From positions 248,001-312,000 of the forward strand of contig NZ_JAOANI010000012.1 of NCBI RefSeq assembly GCF_025318105.1: a DNA stretch of 64,000 nucleotides. Direction: 5' to 3'. Origin of the DNA: Venatoribacter pacificus (lineage in GTDB: Bacteria > Pseudomonadota > Gammaproteobacteria > Pseudomonadales > Oceanobacteraceae). The notes beneath the pieces are model-generated. The model was not told where the DNA came from, did no database searches, and saw nothing but the letters and a program-made list of their open reading frames with translations. This document shows, piece by piece, positions 52,526-60,465 of the stretch. Both the position numbers and the translations under genes were made by a program. Numbering within the stretch: the first letter of the stretch is position 1; every line of letters starts with the position of its first letter.

Positions 52526-53413
52526 ATGCGTTACTCTCCGGAATCCCTTAAAGCCTTTGTTGAGGCGGCCGCCAGCGGCTCCTTTTCCGCCGCGGCACGG
52601 CGTCTGGGCAAAAGCCAGTCAACCATCAGCATCGCCATTGCCAATCTGGAAACGGATATCGGCTTCCCACTGTTCGACCGCAGCGGCCGCCAGCCACAAC
52701 TGAACGAAGCCGGGCGTCAGGTATTGGCGCAGGTGGAAGCCATTCTCGCCGCCAGTGAACAACTCGATGCCCTGGCACAGCGGCTGGCGGCCAATATTGA
52801 ACCCTTGCTGTCACTGGTGATGACCGATATCTACAGCGTCGTCTTTCATGGCGAAGTGATGACCAGCTTTGCCGAACGCTTTCCCCACACCGAGCTGCGC
52901 TGTGGCCCGGCGGAAGATGCCGACGTGATCGATATGATTCAGAAGGGTCAGGTGCATATGGGCATTCTTGCCGCACAAAGTCAGTACCCCGCCGACGTTG
53001 CCACCGCCCGCCTGCCGGAAAAAGCTGAATTCGGCCTGTATGTGCACGGAGATCATCCATTAGCCCGGCTGAGCAACCCTCGTCGGCAAGATCTGGAAAA
53101 TGAGCGCCAGCTGCTGATCCGCACTTACGCACCCGGCCATCAGCACAGTAGAGGTCTGGCCTGGTCAGCACCGGATTATCTGACCTTGCTGGAATTTGCC
53201 GAACGTGGTTTCGGCTGGGCAGAACTCCCCTGCACCGTCGTCAAACGCTTTGGTCAGAATCTGGTGGAGCTACCGATGAGTGGTTATCCACGCGGGGTAG
53301 AAATCGATGTTGCCTGGTCACGGCGCACGCCTCTTGGGCCTGCCGGACAATGGTTGCTGGAACAGCTACAGATTCGCCGCACTCCGCAGCGGAAGGCTGC
53401 GCGGAAAATCTGA
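52526..53413 (+). CDS. LysR-type transcriptional regulator
   Basis: 295 residues: N-terminal winged helix (SLKAFVEAAASGSFSAAARRLG and KSQSTISIAIANLE, about 6-45), then a substrate-binding domain (about 90-290, VVFHGEVMTSFAERFPHTEL, MGILAAQSQYPAD). Starts 88 bp from the divergent PACE gene, so it probably controls it, as in Acinetobacter AceR-AceI. Also upstream of an AEC transporter; inducer not predictable. Confidence 0.9.
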   Translation: MRYSPESLKAFVEAAASGSFSAAARRLGKSQSTISIAIANLETDIGFPLFDRSGRQPQLNEAGRQVLAQVEAILAASEQLDALAQRLAANIEPLLSLVMTDIYSVVFHGEVMTSFAERFPHTELRCGPAEDADVIDMIQKGQVHMGILAAQSQYPADVATARLPEKAEFGLYVHGDHPLARLSNPRRQDLENERQLLIRTYAPGHQHSRGLAWSAPDYLTLLEFAERGFGWAELPCTVVKRFGQNLVELPMSGYPRGVEIDVAWSRRTPLGPAGQWLLEQLQIRRTPQRKAARKI

Positions 53414-53533
53414 TCGCATGTAGATCAGCACGATAAAGCAACTCCGAGCACAGCACGACTACGACTAAATCCAGATTGTGACGTTGCAGCCACCCCACTA
53501 TGCTGACAGCGTACTCAATGCAGTAGCACAACA

Positions 53534-54457
53534 ATGTCTTTTATTCTCAATACTCTGACGCCCATTTTTGGCCTGATCCTGCTCGGTTTTATTCTGCGCA
53601 AAACTCACCGTCTGGGCGAAAACGCCGCTTCCGAACTGAACCGTCTGGTGGTCTGGCTGTGTCTGCCAGCGCTGCTGTTTAACCTGACGGCCAAAGCCGA
53701 ACTGACCGACATCTGGCATACCGGCTTTGTACTGACCTTTACTCTGGCCACCCTCGGCACGTTTATCCTTACCCTGCTGTGGCGCTCCCACCGGGGTGCG
53801 CCACTGACGACCGCCAGCCTGGATGCACTCGGCGCTTCCTATGCGAATACCGGCTACGTTGGCATTCCGCTGTGCCTGTTTGTACTTGGCGACAACGGCC
53901 TCGCACCAGCCCTGATCGCCACTCTGATTGTCGTCAGCCTGCTATTTGCCATCGCTGTGATCTGCGTTGAAGTCAGCCTGCAGAAAGGCCAGGGCATCAG
54001 CCGGGCTATCGCTAAAGTCGGCAGCGCCCTGCTGAAAAACCCACTGGTAATTTCGCCGCTGATTGGTATTGCCTGGAACCTGCTGAATCTGGATGTGCCA
54101 GCGGTGGCCGGCGCACTGCTGACCTTACTCGGCGATGCCACCGTCCCCTGCGCCTTGATTTCCCTCGGCGCTTTCCTGGCCCATAAACAACCCGGCAGAG
54201 CGCAGGGAGCACCAGCGCTGGTCAGCATCAAACTGCTTGCCCAGCCACTGCTCGCCTGGCTTCTCGCCACTTATGTATTTGCATTGCCGCCGCTGTGGGC
54301 CAGCGCGGCGGTACTGCTCAGCGCCCTGCCGACCGGTACCGGGCCTTATATGCTGGCCGAGTTTTATCAGCAAAACGCCGCCGTGGTGTCACGCACCATT
54401 CTGCTCAGTACCCTCGGTTCGGTATTCAGTCTGTCAGTACTGCTTATCTGGCTGTAA
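53534..54457 (+). CDS. AEC (auxin efflux carrier) family transporter
   Basis: 307 residues, ten helices in two inverted repeats: LTPIFGLILLGFILRKTHRLG, LNRLVVWLCLPALLFNLTA, ASYANTGYVGIPLCLFVLGDNG (conserved broken-helix motif), LLTLLGDATVPCALISLGAFLA (second broken helix) and ALPTGTGPYMLAEFY. Bacterial members move small carboxylates such as malate or malonate; substrate is not determined. Same direction as the LysR gene, 120 bp after it. Confidence 0.87.
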   Translation: MSFILNTLTPIFGLILLGFILRKTHRLGENAASELNRLVVWLCLPALLFNLTAKAELTDIWHTGFVLTFTLATLGTFILTLLWRSHRGAPLTTASLDALGASYANTGYVGIPLCLFVLGDNGLAPALIATLIVVSLLFAIAVICVEVSLQKGQGISRAIAKVGSALLKNPLVISPLIGIAWNLLNLDVPAVAGALLTLLGDATVPCALISLGAFLAHKQPGRAQGAPALVSIKLLAQPLLAWLLATYVFALPPLWASAAVLLSALPTGTGPYMLAEFYQQNAAVVSRTILLSTLGSVFSLSVLLIWL

Positions 54458-54528
54458 GCCAGACGCACCACAGCCATCCGCATGCACCGGCTGCTGCCGC
54501 GACACTTTTCTTATGCAAATCAAAGCAG

Positions 54529-54557
54529 TGGAACTCACAGTGAGAGCTGCTTATAAT
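54529..54557 (+). promoter_or_regulatory. tRNA promoter
   Basis: A perfect -10 TATAAT at 54552-54557 followed by a GC-rich GCCC discriminator, as in stringently controlled stable-RNA promoters. The -35 region (TGGAAC) is weak. CTCAC-A-GTGAG, an 11-bp dyad at 54534-54544, lies in the spacer. Confidence 0.5.
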
Positions 54558-54587
54558 GCCCTTCGCTGTTTCCGCAGCGACTTTTCT

Positions 54588-54619
54588 CAGTGGTTGTTTT
54601 TTATACAAAACAGCCACTG
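54588..54619 (+). other. Hairpin in the tRNA precursor leader
   Basis: CAGTGGTTGTTTT and AAAACAGCCACTG pair over 13 bp with one G-U type mismatch around TTATAC, between the promoter and the mature 5' end. There is no T-run after it, so it is not a terminator on the plus strand. May guide processing or block read-through from the AEC gene. Confidence 0.5.
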
Positions 54620-54627
54620 CAGCAAAA

Positions 54628-54704
54628 GGGCCCATAGCTCAGTTGGTTAGAGCATCCGACTCATAATCGGCAGGTCCCCAGTTCAAGTCTGGGTGGGCCC
54701 ACCA
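54628..54704 (+). tRNA. tRNA with CAU anticodon, probably tRNA-Ile2
   Basis: 77 nt including an encoded CCA. The acceptor arms GGGCCCA and TGGGCCC pair fully; D-loop AGTTGGTTA, anticodon loop CTCATAA (anticodon CAT at 54662-54664), T-loop TTCAAGT. CAU can mean elongator Met or the lysidine-modified Ile2; the acceptor, and the ACTCATAAT anticodon arm, resemble gammaproteobacterial Ile2 tRNAs more. tRNA genes are frequent integration points, but I find no copy of this 3' end downstream. Confidence 0.85.
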
Positions 54705-54812
54705 TTTTTCTTCCTGTCCAGATTCTGTTTTTGTGCATAAACACTCTTATTCCCGACAATAAGAGCTGTTTCCTGCTGCGTTCCACGGTTCGTCTCAAAC
54801 CTCATCCGTGCG

Positions 54813-54845
54813 GAATTTTTACAGCCTCCGACCGGACAATAGCGT
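54813..54845 (+). repeat. Left copy of 33-bp direct repeat (accessory segment boundary)
   Basis: Begins GAATTTTTACAGCCTCCG and ends GACAATAGCGT; 32 of 33 bases match the copy at 63178-63210 (A/G difference at 54831). It lies 109 bp after the tRNA. Beyond it, the AGCGTTTAAAGGCTT further right weakly echoes the trkH start region, suggesting this is a remnant of the trkH upstream sequence. Confidence 0.85.
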
Positions 54846-54932
54846 TGTTGTGTGCCGCTGGTATTGCTGGAACGTTATAGCGCTCCAGCGTTTAAAGGCT
54901 TCATGGAAACTGAGTAACTCTTTGGCTGACTC
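54846..54932. other. Short gene-free stretch at the left edge of the accessory segment
   Basis: About 90 bp after the left direct repeat. GAACGTTATAGCGC and AGCGTTTAAAGGCTT are visible but no gene or terminator. Confidence 0.4.
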
Positions 54933-55289
54933 TTATTTCAAATGATCAGTAACACGCTGGGACAAGGCAACTAATGCAGCCTCCAAATCCTTATCTACCG
55001 CACCCTCTACATACTGCGGTTTGACCAGCTGCGAGGATCTAAATAAATCATGCTGGCGTAACAGCTCCCACATTTTCTCGAACAGTGCTTGGTCGGGCAA
55101 TCTGTCCTTTCTAAACCAGCCTCGATAAGTCTCTGCTTTTGACTCATCTTCGTGGCCAGGCTCCGCCAGCTCCTCCGCCAGATACTCACAGAAAGGTCGG
55201 ACACCCAGGCCACAGGACTGCACAACTGCTTTTAACTCATCCATTTCTGCTCTGGTTGCGCCCAGGGATATATCCGACTTTACCTGCAT
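54933..55289 (-). CDS. Small protein of unknown function in the accessory segment
   Basis: 118 residues, no signal peptide or membrane helix, acidic and helical (DELKAVVQSCGLGVRPF, YLAEELAEPGHEDESKAET, WELLRQHDLF). A Trp/Tyr-rich YRGWFRKDRLPDQ is notable. No family recognised. Its start overlaps the end of the upstream zinc-ribbon gene by 10 bp, so the two are probably co-translated. Confidence 0.6.
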   Translation of the reverse strand: MQVKSDISLGATRAEMDELKAVVQSCGLGVRPFCEYLAEELAEPGHEDESKAETYRGWFRKDRLPDQALFEKMWELLRQHDLFRSSQLVKPQYVEGAVDKDLEAALVALSQRVTDHLK

Positions 55290-55720
55290 AATGCATCAGC
55301 CTCTTTCATCGATTCGAACAGCCATTTCTGGTGGCGTTCTTCAGATATCAGATCCCATGTTAAATCAATATCTTCCACAGCCTTAGTCACGATACAGCCG
55401 CATGTTTCCTCTTTAACTAAGTATCCGCTTCGCTCAAGAACCCGTGAGTCACCATTAATGCATAAGTTCATTAGCCGGTATTCTGCTAACGCTGGTAAAC
55501 GAGCTTCATTAACAATCTCACTTGCAGCATAGCCCCCCAGCATACTGCTTAATGCCACCAATCCAGCGGATAAATATTTAATCTGCTTGTACTTCTTTCC
55601 GTAGAAACTCGTACTGCACTTAGCACAACGACTGGTTATATGCTCACCTTGAACAAAGTTGTTTTCTTCTGCGCATGATGGGCAAACGATCGTTAAGCTT
55701 TTCTTTTTCTGATCCGACAT
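55280..55720 (-). CDS. Zinc-ribbon membrane protein of unknown function
   Basis: 146 residues from ATG at 55720, after AGGGGAAG; the long frame to 56074 runs against the opposite-strand gene and is rejected. N-terminal zinc ribbon CPSC-x17-CAKC (about 12-36), one membrane helix (about 51-70, YLSAGLVALSSMLGGYAAS), then a soluble part with four more cysteines (LMNLCINGD, ETCGCIV, ALCR). No known family recognised. Divergent from the 55822 gene, with paired TTGTCCC motifs between. Confidence 0.6.
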   Translation of the reverse strand: MSDQKKKSLTIVCPSCAEENNFVQGEHITSRCAKCSTSFYGKKYKQIKYLSAGLVALSSMLGGYAASEIVNEARLPALAEYRLMNLCINGDSRVLERSGYLVKEETCGCIVTKAVEDIDLTWDLISEERHQKWLFESMKEADALCR

Positions 55721-55744
55721 CAACTTCCCCTGTTTATATTCTGA

Positions 55745-55761
55745 TTGTCCCAAGTTGTCCC
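55745..55761. promoter_or_regulatory. Directly repeated TTGTCCC between divergent accessory genes
   Basis: TTGTCCC at 55745-55751 and 55755-55761, one helical turn apart, inside the 101-bp divergent intergenic region. Spacing suits a dimeric regulator; none is known to me. Confidence 0.3.
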
Positions 55762-55821
55762 CAGCGGTTGCCACATGATCAAAACGCGCAACTGGCACTG
55801 CCTTATTCTGGAGAGAACTGT

Positions 55822-56178
55822 ATGACACTGAATGTTTGCACCAGCAAAAATACCGGCAACCCGCTAAAAACGTATACCTGTTATGGCAATGCTCAACAGG
55901 CTGCTGATTATGCAATGAAAACCTATAAAAACGCCATGATCCCCTACCAGTGCGATCGCTGCCATTACTGGCATCTGTGCCCTGAAGAACGTCATACCCC
56001 CAGCGAAACCTGCAGCTACTGCACCGGCAGTGACGGGAAGCCCAAGCAGCTTTATCGCACACATGAAAGTGCAAAGAAGCGTGCCGAGTGCTTCTTACGC
56101 GAGAACCAACTCAAGCTTTATGTCTATGAATGCCCTCACCAGCATGGCTGGCACCTGACCAAATCCAACGGCTTGTGA
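55822..56178 (+). CDS. Small double zinc-finger-like protein
   Basis: 118 residues from ATG at 55822 with GGAGAG upstream. Two similar Cys/His blocks, YQCDRCHYWHLCPEE (about 44-58) and VYECPHQHGWHLTKS (about 102-116), share C-x2-C/H-x2-WHL; between them CSYCTG adds another Cys pair. This C-x-x-C-x-x-WHL pattern occurs in many small mobile-element and phage proteins of unknown role. Next gene begins 8 bp later, so it is first in a plus-strand operon with the radical SAM and kinase genes. Confidence 0.65.
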   Translation: MTLNVCTSKNTGNPLKTYTCYGNAQQAADYAMKTYKNAMIPYQCDRCHYWHLCPEERHTPSETCSYCTGSDGKPKQLYRTHESAKKRAECFLRENQLKLYVYECPHQHGWHLTKSNGL

Positions 56179-56186
56179 GGTGGGAT

Positions 56187-57482
56187 ATGAATAAGCACAT
56201 CATATTTGTATCCGCCGACTGGGAACGTCCACAAGATGGCCGCTCTAACTTGGGTGCAGCCTCAATCGTGGCGTCATTAAAAAACGCAGGGCTTTCCTAC
56301 ACCCTGATCGAAGATGCCGTTAACGCAGCCGACTTTGACTACGCACAGCTGGAAGCGAGGGTGCTTACCACCATTCACGCTCTGGAAATACAGGGCATCA
56401 GCTGCCTGATTGGTATCGGTGCCTATATCTGGAACGAACCGGTCACCCAGCAACTGACAGAAGTTATTCACAACTCAACATCCGCACCAATCGTATTGGG
56501 TGGCCCACAAATATCCTATGCCGACGCAGGAACGCTCGAGGGCTTGTACCCATATGCCAATATTTTTGTCCGTGGATATGGCGAGCAGGCAATGGTTGCT
56601 CTGGCCAGAGGCGACACACCGCAAGAGCTGGGCATTCACATTGCCGGTGAGGCAGACTCTGGCAAAAAGTCTGAAACCGCGCTTGATGAGCTACCTTCTC
56701 CCTGGCTTACCGGCGTAATGACCATCGGTAAATCCATCCGCTGGGAAACCATGCGCGGTTGCCCGTTCCGTTGCAGCTTCTGTCAGCATCGGGAATCGGG
56801 GAACCGCTTCAAACTGACAGAGCAGACTCTCGATTATGAGCGCATCCGTAAAGAAGCCAGACTGTTCGCACAAGCCGGTGTTGAGCGAATCTCCATTCTC
56901 GACCCCATCTTTCACCTGGATACAAAGCGCACTGTCGACCTGCTGACCCTGTTCAAAGAAGTCGGTTTAACGGCACAACTTGCCCTGCAGTGCAGGTTTG
57001 AATCCGTAAAGGACGAATTTCTTGATGCCCTCGAAGGCCTGAACGTTGTGCTCGAATTCGGTCTGCAAACCGCTATTACCGAAGAAGGCAAAGCCATTGG
57101 CCGGCCAAACAACCTGATCATGGCCGAACGGGTAATTACCAAACTCAAAGCCCGCAATATCCCGTTTGAAGTATCCCTGATCTACGGCCTGCCAAAGCAA
57201 ACTCTGGCCAGCTTCCGTGAATCCCTGAGCTGGTGCTGGAGTCAGCAGGTACGCGTCATCCGCGCCTGGCCTCTGATGATCTTGCGTGGTACACCACTGG
57301 ATAAACAACGAGAAGAATTCGGACTGATCGAATCTGAAGATCAGACCATTCCCCATGTGATCGCCAGTAACAGCTTCAGCCATAGCGATTACCGTCAGAT
57401 GGAAGCGCTTGCACAAGCGTCAAATCAATCGGACATCCCACCACAGAAGGAGAACAACGATGCCGTTTTTTATCGTACTTGA
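56187..57482 (+). CDS. B12-binding-type radical SAM protein
   Basis: 431 residues from ATG at 56187 (GAGGTGGG upstream). N-terminal Rossmann-like cobalamin-binding-type domain (about 1-160, LIGIGAYIWNEP, IVLGGPQISYADAG, IFVRGYGEQAM) without a visible DxHxxG. Radical SAM core: RGCPFRCSFCQH with Cys192, Cys196, Cys199, then GVERISILDPIFHLD, VVLEFGLQTA, VSLIYGLPKQTLASF, typical of the BchE-like group. Substrate unknown. The next gene, a dTMP-kinase-like enzyme, overlaps its last 23 bp, implying a nucleotide-linked role (inference). Confidence 0.8.
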   Translation: MNKHIIFVSADWERPQDGRSNLGAASIVASLKNAGLSYTLIEDAVNAADFDYAQLEARVLTTIHALEIQGISCLIGIGAYIWNEPVTQQLTEVIHNSTSAPIVLGGPQISYADAGTLEGLYPYANIFVRGYGEQAMVALARGDTPQELGIHIAGEADSGKKSETALDELPSPWLTGVMTIGKSIRWETMRGCPFRCSFCQHRESGNRFKLTEQTLDYERIRKEARLFAQAGVERISILDPIFHLDTKRTVDLLTLFKEVGLTAQLALQCRFESVKDEFLDALEGLNVVLEFGLQTAITEEGKAIGRPNNLIMAERVITKLKARNIPFEVSLIYGLPKQTLASFRESLSWCWSQQVRVIRAWPLMILRGTPLDKQREEFGLIESEDQTIPHVIASNSFSHSDYRQMEALAQASNQSDIPPQKENNDAVFYRT

Positions 57483-58041
57483 AGGACTGGATGGCGTAGG
57501 CAAAAGCACCATCGCCCGGCGCTATGCGCAACAATATGGATACCAGCTGATGACCACTCCGGGCAAAGAACTGCTGCCTATTCGGACAGACATTATTAAC
57601 GGTCTTGGTAGCAGCGAAACAGCCAAGGCTTTGTTCTACGCGGCCACCGTACAGGCTGAGGGTGAAAAGGCATACAAGCTGACTGAGAGCGGAGAAAACA
57701 TTCTGATGGACCGCTACCGTGCTTCAACCATTGCCTATGCCCAGCAGCGCGGAGTCACTCTCGATCTTTCGGCGGTGCTGAGTCAGGCACCCAGACCTCA
57801 TCTGAGTATTTTACTGGTGCTCGACGAGCAGCAGCGACAGTACAGGCTGCAGCAACGCGGAACTACGGCAGAAGACCTTGAAACCCTGAGCCCTGATTTC
57901 AGAGCAGGAGTACTGACCCGGTTACAGGCTGAATGTGATGCAACACTGGACCTTACCGGTGCTACGGAAGAAGAGGCCGTCGGCTTGCTCCACGACTGCA
58001 TCAACCATCAGTTGCGTATCGGTTCTGCGAGCCGCCCATAA
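57460..58041 (+). CDS. dTMP kinase-like P-loop nucleotide kinase
   Basis: 193 residues from ATG at 57460 (AGAAGGAGA upstream), overlapping the radical SAM gene by 23 bp. P-loop GLDGVGKST (8-16), then ILMDRYRASTIAYAQ with the dTMP-kinase-type DRY motif, and a lid-like QQRGTTAEDLE. Resembles thymidylate/deoxynucleoside-monophosphate kinases but is shorter and diverged from housekeeping Tmk. Probably a specialised kinase acting with the radical SAM enzyme; the true substrate is not shown. Confidence 0.78.
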   Translation: MPFFIVLEGLDGVGKSTIARRYAQQYGYQLMTTPGKELLPIRTDIINGLGSSETAKALFYAATVQAEGEKAYKLTESGENILMDRYRASTIAYAQQRGVTLDLSAVLSQAPRPHLSILLVLDEQQRQYRLQQRGTTAEDLETLSPDFRAGVLTRLQAECDATLDLTGATEEEAVGLLHDCINHQLRIGSASRP

Positions 58042-58046
58042 ATACA

Positions 58047-58117
58047 CAGGTACAGAAAACTACTTTCTGCACCTGCCAGCATTAAAGTGCATAGAAAACC
58101 CCACTTTCTATGCACTT
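58047..58117. repeat. Two similar hairpins in tandem
   Basis: Hairpin 1: CAGGTACAGAAA and TTTCTGCACCTG (58047-58058/58064-58075, one mismatch). Hairpin 2: AAGTGCATAGAAA and TTTCTATGCACTT (58085-58097/58105-58117, perfect). Both have AGAAA-AC...AC-TTTCT around the loop. No T-run follows either. May be transcript ends, a REP-like element, or a recombination site. Confidence 0.7.
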
Positions 58118-58263
58118 AACAACAACCTGTATAACATCCGCCAATATTCATCAGCCGCTAGGCAGAAAAAACGACACTGTCAAGAGCCTACAATTTTCCG
58201 GGAAATTAAGAGAGAGTCCCAAAGCTCCCTCTATACCGAAAAAATCTGAAAAAAATCGCATTA
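58118..58263. other. Gene-free AT-rich stretch
   Basis: About 145 bp between the hairpin pair and the AT-rich palindrome. No gene or clear signal. Confidence 0.4.
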
Positions 58264-58346
58264 AAAGGACGAAATATACAGGATAAAAAGGCATAAAAAA
58301 CGCTATATATTGCACTTTTTATCCTTTAACCTGTCTCCTTTTTTAT
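58264..58346. promoter_or_regulatory. Nested AT-rich inverted repeat before the WG-repeat gene
   Basis: AGGATAAAAAG (58280-58290) and CTTTTTATCCT (58315-58325) are perfect 11-bp arms around a 24-nt AT-rich centre that includes CTATATAT. Further out, AAAAGGA pairs with TCCTTTT and ACAGG with CCTGT. The nesting looks regulatory, and lies just before the next gene. Confidence 0.45.
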
Positions 58347-58400
58347 ACACAGAATAAGCCACTGTGCACGGTGGCCAGACTCAGGGATGATCAGAATTTT

Positions 58401-60170
58401 ATGAACGCTTTTGCAGCAAAATCCACTCTGGCATTCATGCTTGCACTGTTGTTAAACGGCTGTGCAATGCTGTCCTCGCTTAAACCCATGCCCAGAACCG
58501 ATGGTTTGTATGTTAAGAATACCGCCACTGTTATGGGGTTGCAGCGTGATGTCTATCAGTTCAGTTCGGATATTACACTTTACAAAACAACCGGCCACGA
58601 CATGAGCGACGCTGAGATCCTGGCATGGACTCAACAGAGCAAGCGCAGGCCGTTTATGTACTTCAGAAATGGAAATAAATTGCATATTTATTTCCACTTT
58701 GAATCCGGCAAAGGATATTCAGAAGAAGACCTGACAGACAGCGGCGCTATTGCCGGGTCTTACTTTTATAGCATCCCGGCACAAGCAGAAAACGCAACAT
58801 ACAACAGTGATCAGAACAGCCTGACACTGGTTTCCAAAGCAGAGAATCCTCCGCTCAAATCTAAAATCAACGTCTTATCGGCTGTGGCGGAACCTTTATT
58901 CTCAGCCAATGTTCGAAACAAAACCCTGCTCAGCCACGGCATGATGATTCTGCGCTATGCAGATTATTACAGCCTTTACGATGCCGAAAAAAACAGCGAA
59001 GTATTAACCGCCAGCTGGATACAAAATCCGGCTGACAGCGACACTCTGATGGTGTATACCCAAACCGGGTTTGGCGTAACCGATATAAAAGGCCAGGTAC
59101 TGTTGCCTTTTCAATATCGCAATATGATGTACCTTGGCAATAATCTGTACGCGGTTGAACAGGACGGTCTGTGGTCGGTTATCCGTCCGGACGGCACCAT
59201 CGTTACTGCGCTGGAACCCGGCGTTACCATCGCAGGATCATTACTGGCGGGAACACTGCTTCCGCTGCGAAAACAGGGAAAAAGCCTTTATTACTCTCTC
59301 AGTGAAAAGCGTTATCTGGATATTCCACCCATCCAGACGGATAAAGTGCTGAGCTCAGACAAGTTCTTTAAGCTGCGCCTTCCCAAAGGCACACTGATAA
59401 TACGCAGCAACGGCGAAAGGGCGCTGCCACTCTATGTGAAGTCGGCTTACCATGCACACGGCCTGCTGATTGCATCAGACAAAGCCGGAAAATCCGCCAT
59501 TTTCGATGAACAGGGCCAAATGCTGGCAGGCCCGATTAACGGAGTCATTTCCCCGCTGTTCAGTAATGATTACAGCATCAGACCTAACCGCTCACCGCTG
59601 CTAGTGCTTGAGGTAAATCACCGTAAGGGACTTATCGATACCCGTGGCAATATTCTGATCCCTCCGGACTACAGCAGCATCCTCTACCTGGGTAACGATC
59701 ATTTTCTGCTGAAATCCAGCTCTGCTACAGGCACCCGGATTTACCGGCAAGACGCCGGCATTGTTCCTCAGGATATTAGCGATGCCAATTATCTGGATGG
59801 CCGGCTTATTATCGTGAATAGCGCACTGACTGATAAATATGGTCTGTGGGATACAGAAGCAGTCTCCTGGGTTGTTAAGCCTGATCGTTTTGATCTTTTG
59901 TCAGCCGGATTAAACAGCCGCTATCTGACAACTCTGGTCAGTCAGGGTGCAAAGCAAAACTACGGCGTTATCGACCGTAACGGTAAAGAACTCCATCCCC
60001 CAGAGCTGAGCGGTTACACAGCCATCAGCGGTGATTATTTATACAACAGACAGGGTAGTCGACTTGTTTTATACACCCTGCCCGGTATGACCAAGATCGC
60101 GGAAGTGGATGGCAGCTCGGTCAGCCTTCTGGATGATGGCCGCTATTTTGTGGTGACAGATTCACTCTGA
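58401..60170 (+). CDS. WG-repeat lipoprotein
   Basis: 589 residues from ATG at 58401; lipoprotein signal ending LLLNGC. The C-terminal two-thirds carry beta-propeller-like WG repeats such as DGLWSVIRPDGTIVT, RKGLIDTRGNILIPPDYSSI, YGLWDTEAVSWVV and NYGVIDRNGKELHPPE. The N-terminal third (about 30-170) is unrelated and unrecognised. Outer-membrane anchoring is expected, with ligand or partner unknown. An upstream GTG at 58371 adds ten residues but no better signal. Confidence 0.75.
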   Translation: MNAFAAKSTLAFMLALLLNGCAMLSSLKPMPRTDGLYVKNTATVMGLQRDVYQFSSDITLYKTTGHDMSDAEILAWTQQSKRRPFMYFRNGNKLHIYFHFESGKGYSEEDLTDSGAIAGSYFYSIPAQAENATYNSDQNSLTLVSKAENPPLKSKINVLSAVAEPLFSANVRNKTLLSHGMMILRYADYYSLYDAEKNSEVLTASWIQNPADSDTLMVYTQTGFGVTDIKGQVLLPFQYRNMMYLGNNLYAVEQDGLWSVIRPDGTIVTALEPGVTIAGSLLAGTLLPLRKQGKSLYYSLSEKRYLDIPPIQTDKVLSSDKFFKLRLPKGTLIIRSNGERALPLYVKSAYHAHGLLIASDKAGKSAIFDEQGQMLAGPINGVISPLFSNDYSIRPNRSPLLVLEVNHRKGLIDTRGNILIPPDYSSILYLGNDHFLLKSSSATGTRIYRQDAGIVPQDISDANYLDGRLIIVNSALTDKYGLWDTEAVSWVVKPDRFDLLSAGLNSRYLTTLVSQGAKQNYGVIDRNGKELHPPELSGYTAISGDYLYNRQGSRLVLYTLPGMTKIAEVDGSSVSLLDDGRYFVVTDSL

Positions 60171-60465
60171 TATGCAGCTATATGATGTAGCAGATTACGC
60201 CAGGAAAATACTGAAAACTATTAATGACGCCTGGTTTAAACATCAACACCCGGAAATTTTAACTGTACGGACCTTGTAAAAGAACGCCTTTATAATTCCA
60301 CACAGGCCAATATTAATTGCTACATTTAACTGGCCCCAGCCACTATTAATAAAACTGTAAGTTTTCTGTAACTTATCGTTAATGCCTGAGACACATATCC
60401 TGATTAATGTTCCGCCACCCTTTGCAGAGAAGCCCTCTGCAGAGAAACCAGATCAGGAGAAAACA
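60171..60465. other. Intergenic region before the metallophosphoesterase gene
   Basis: About 295 bp, AT-rich. A small hairpin GCAGAG-AAGCC-CTCTGC (60424-60440) lies just before the AGGAG ribosome binding site. Open frame upstream of 60466 lacks a signal sequence and is not annotated. Confidence 0.4.

Noticed and set aside
54628..54704. tRNA 3' end as an integrase attachment site
   Set aside because: No second copy of the tRNA 3' end and no integrase are seen in the window; the direct repeat bounding the segment lies outside the tRNA.
54933..55289. Toxin-antitoxin pair with the overlapping zinc-ribbon gene
   Set aside because: The two-gene overlap suggested it, but neither product has a toxin or DNA-binding antitoxin motif that I can see.
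56187..57482. Radical SAM gene as a bacterial viperin
   Set aside because: It has an N-terminal Rossmann-type domain and BchE-like core motifs, which viperins lack.
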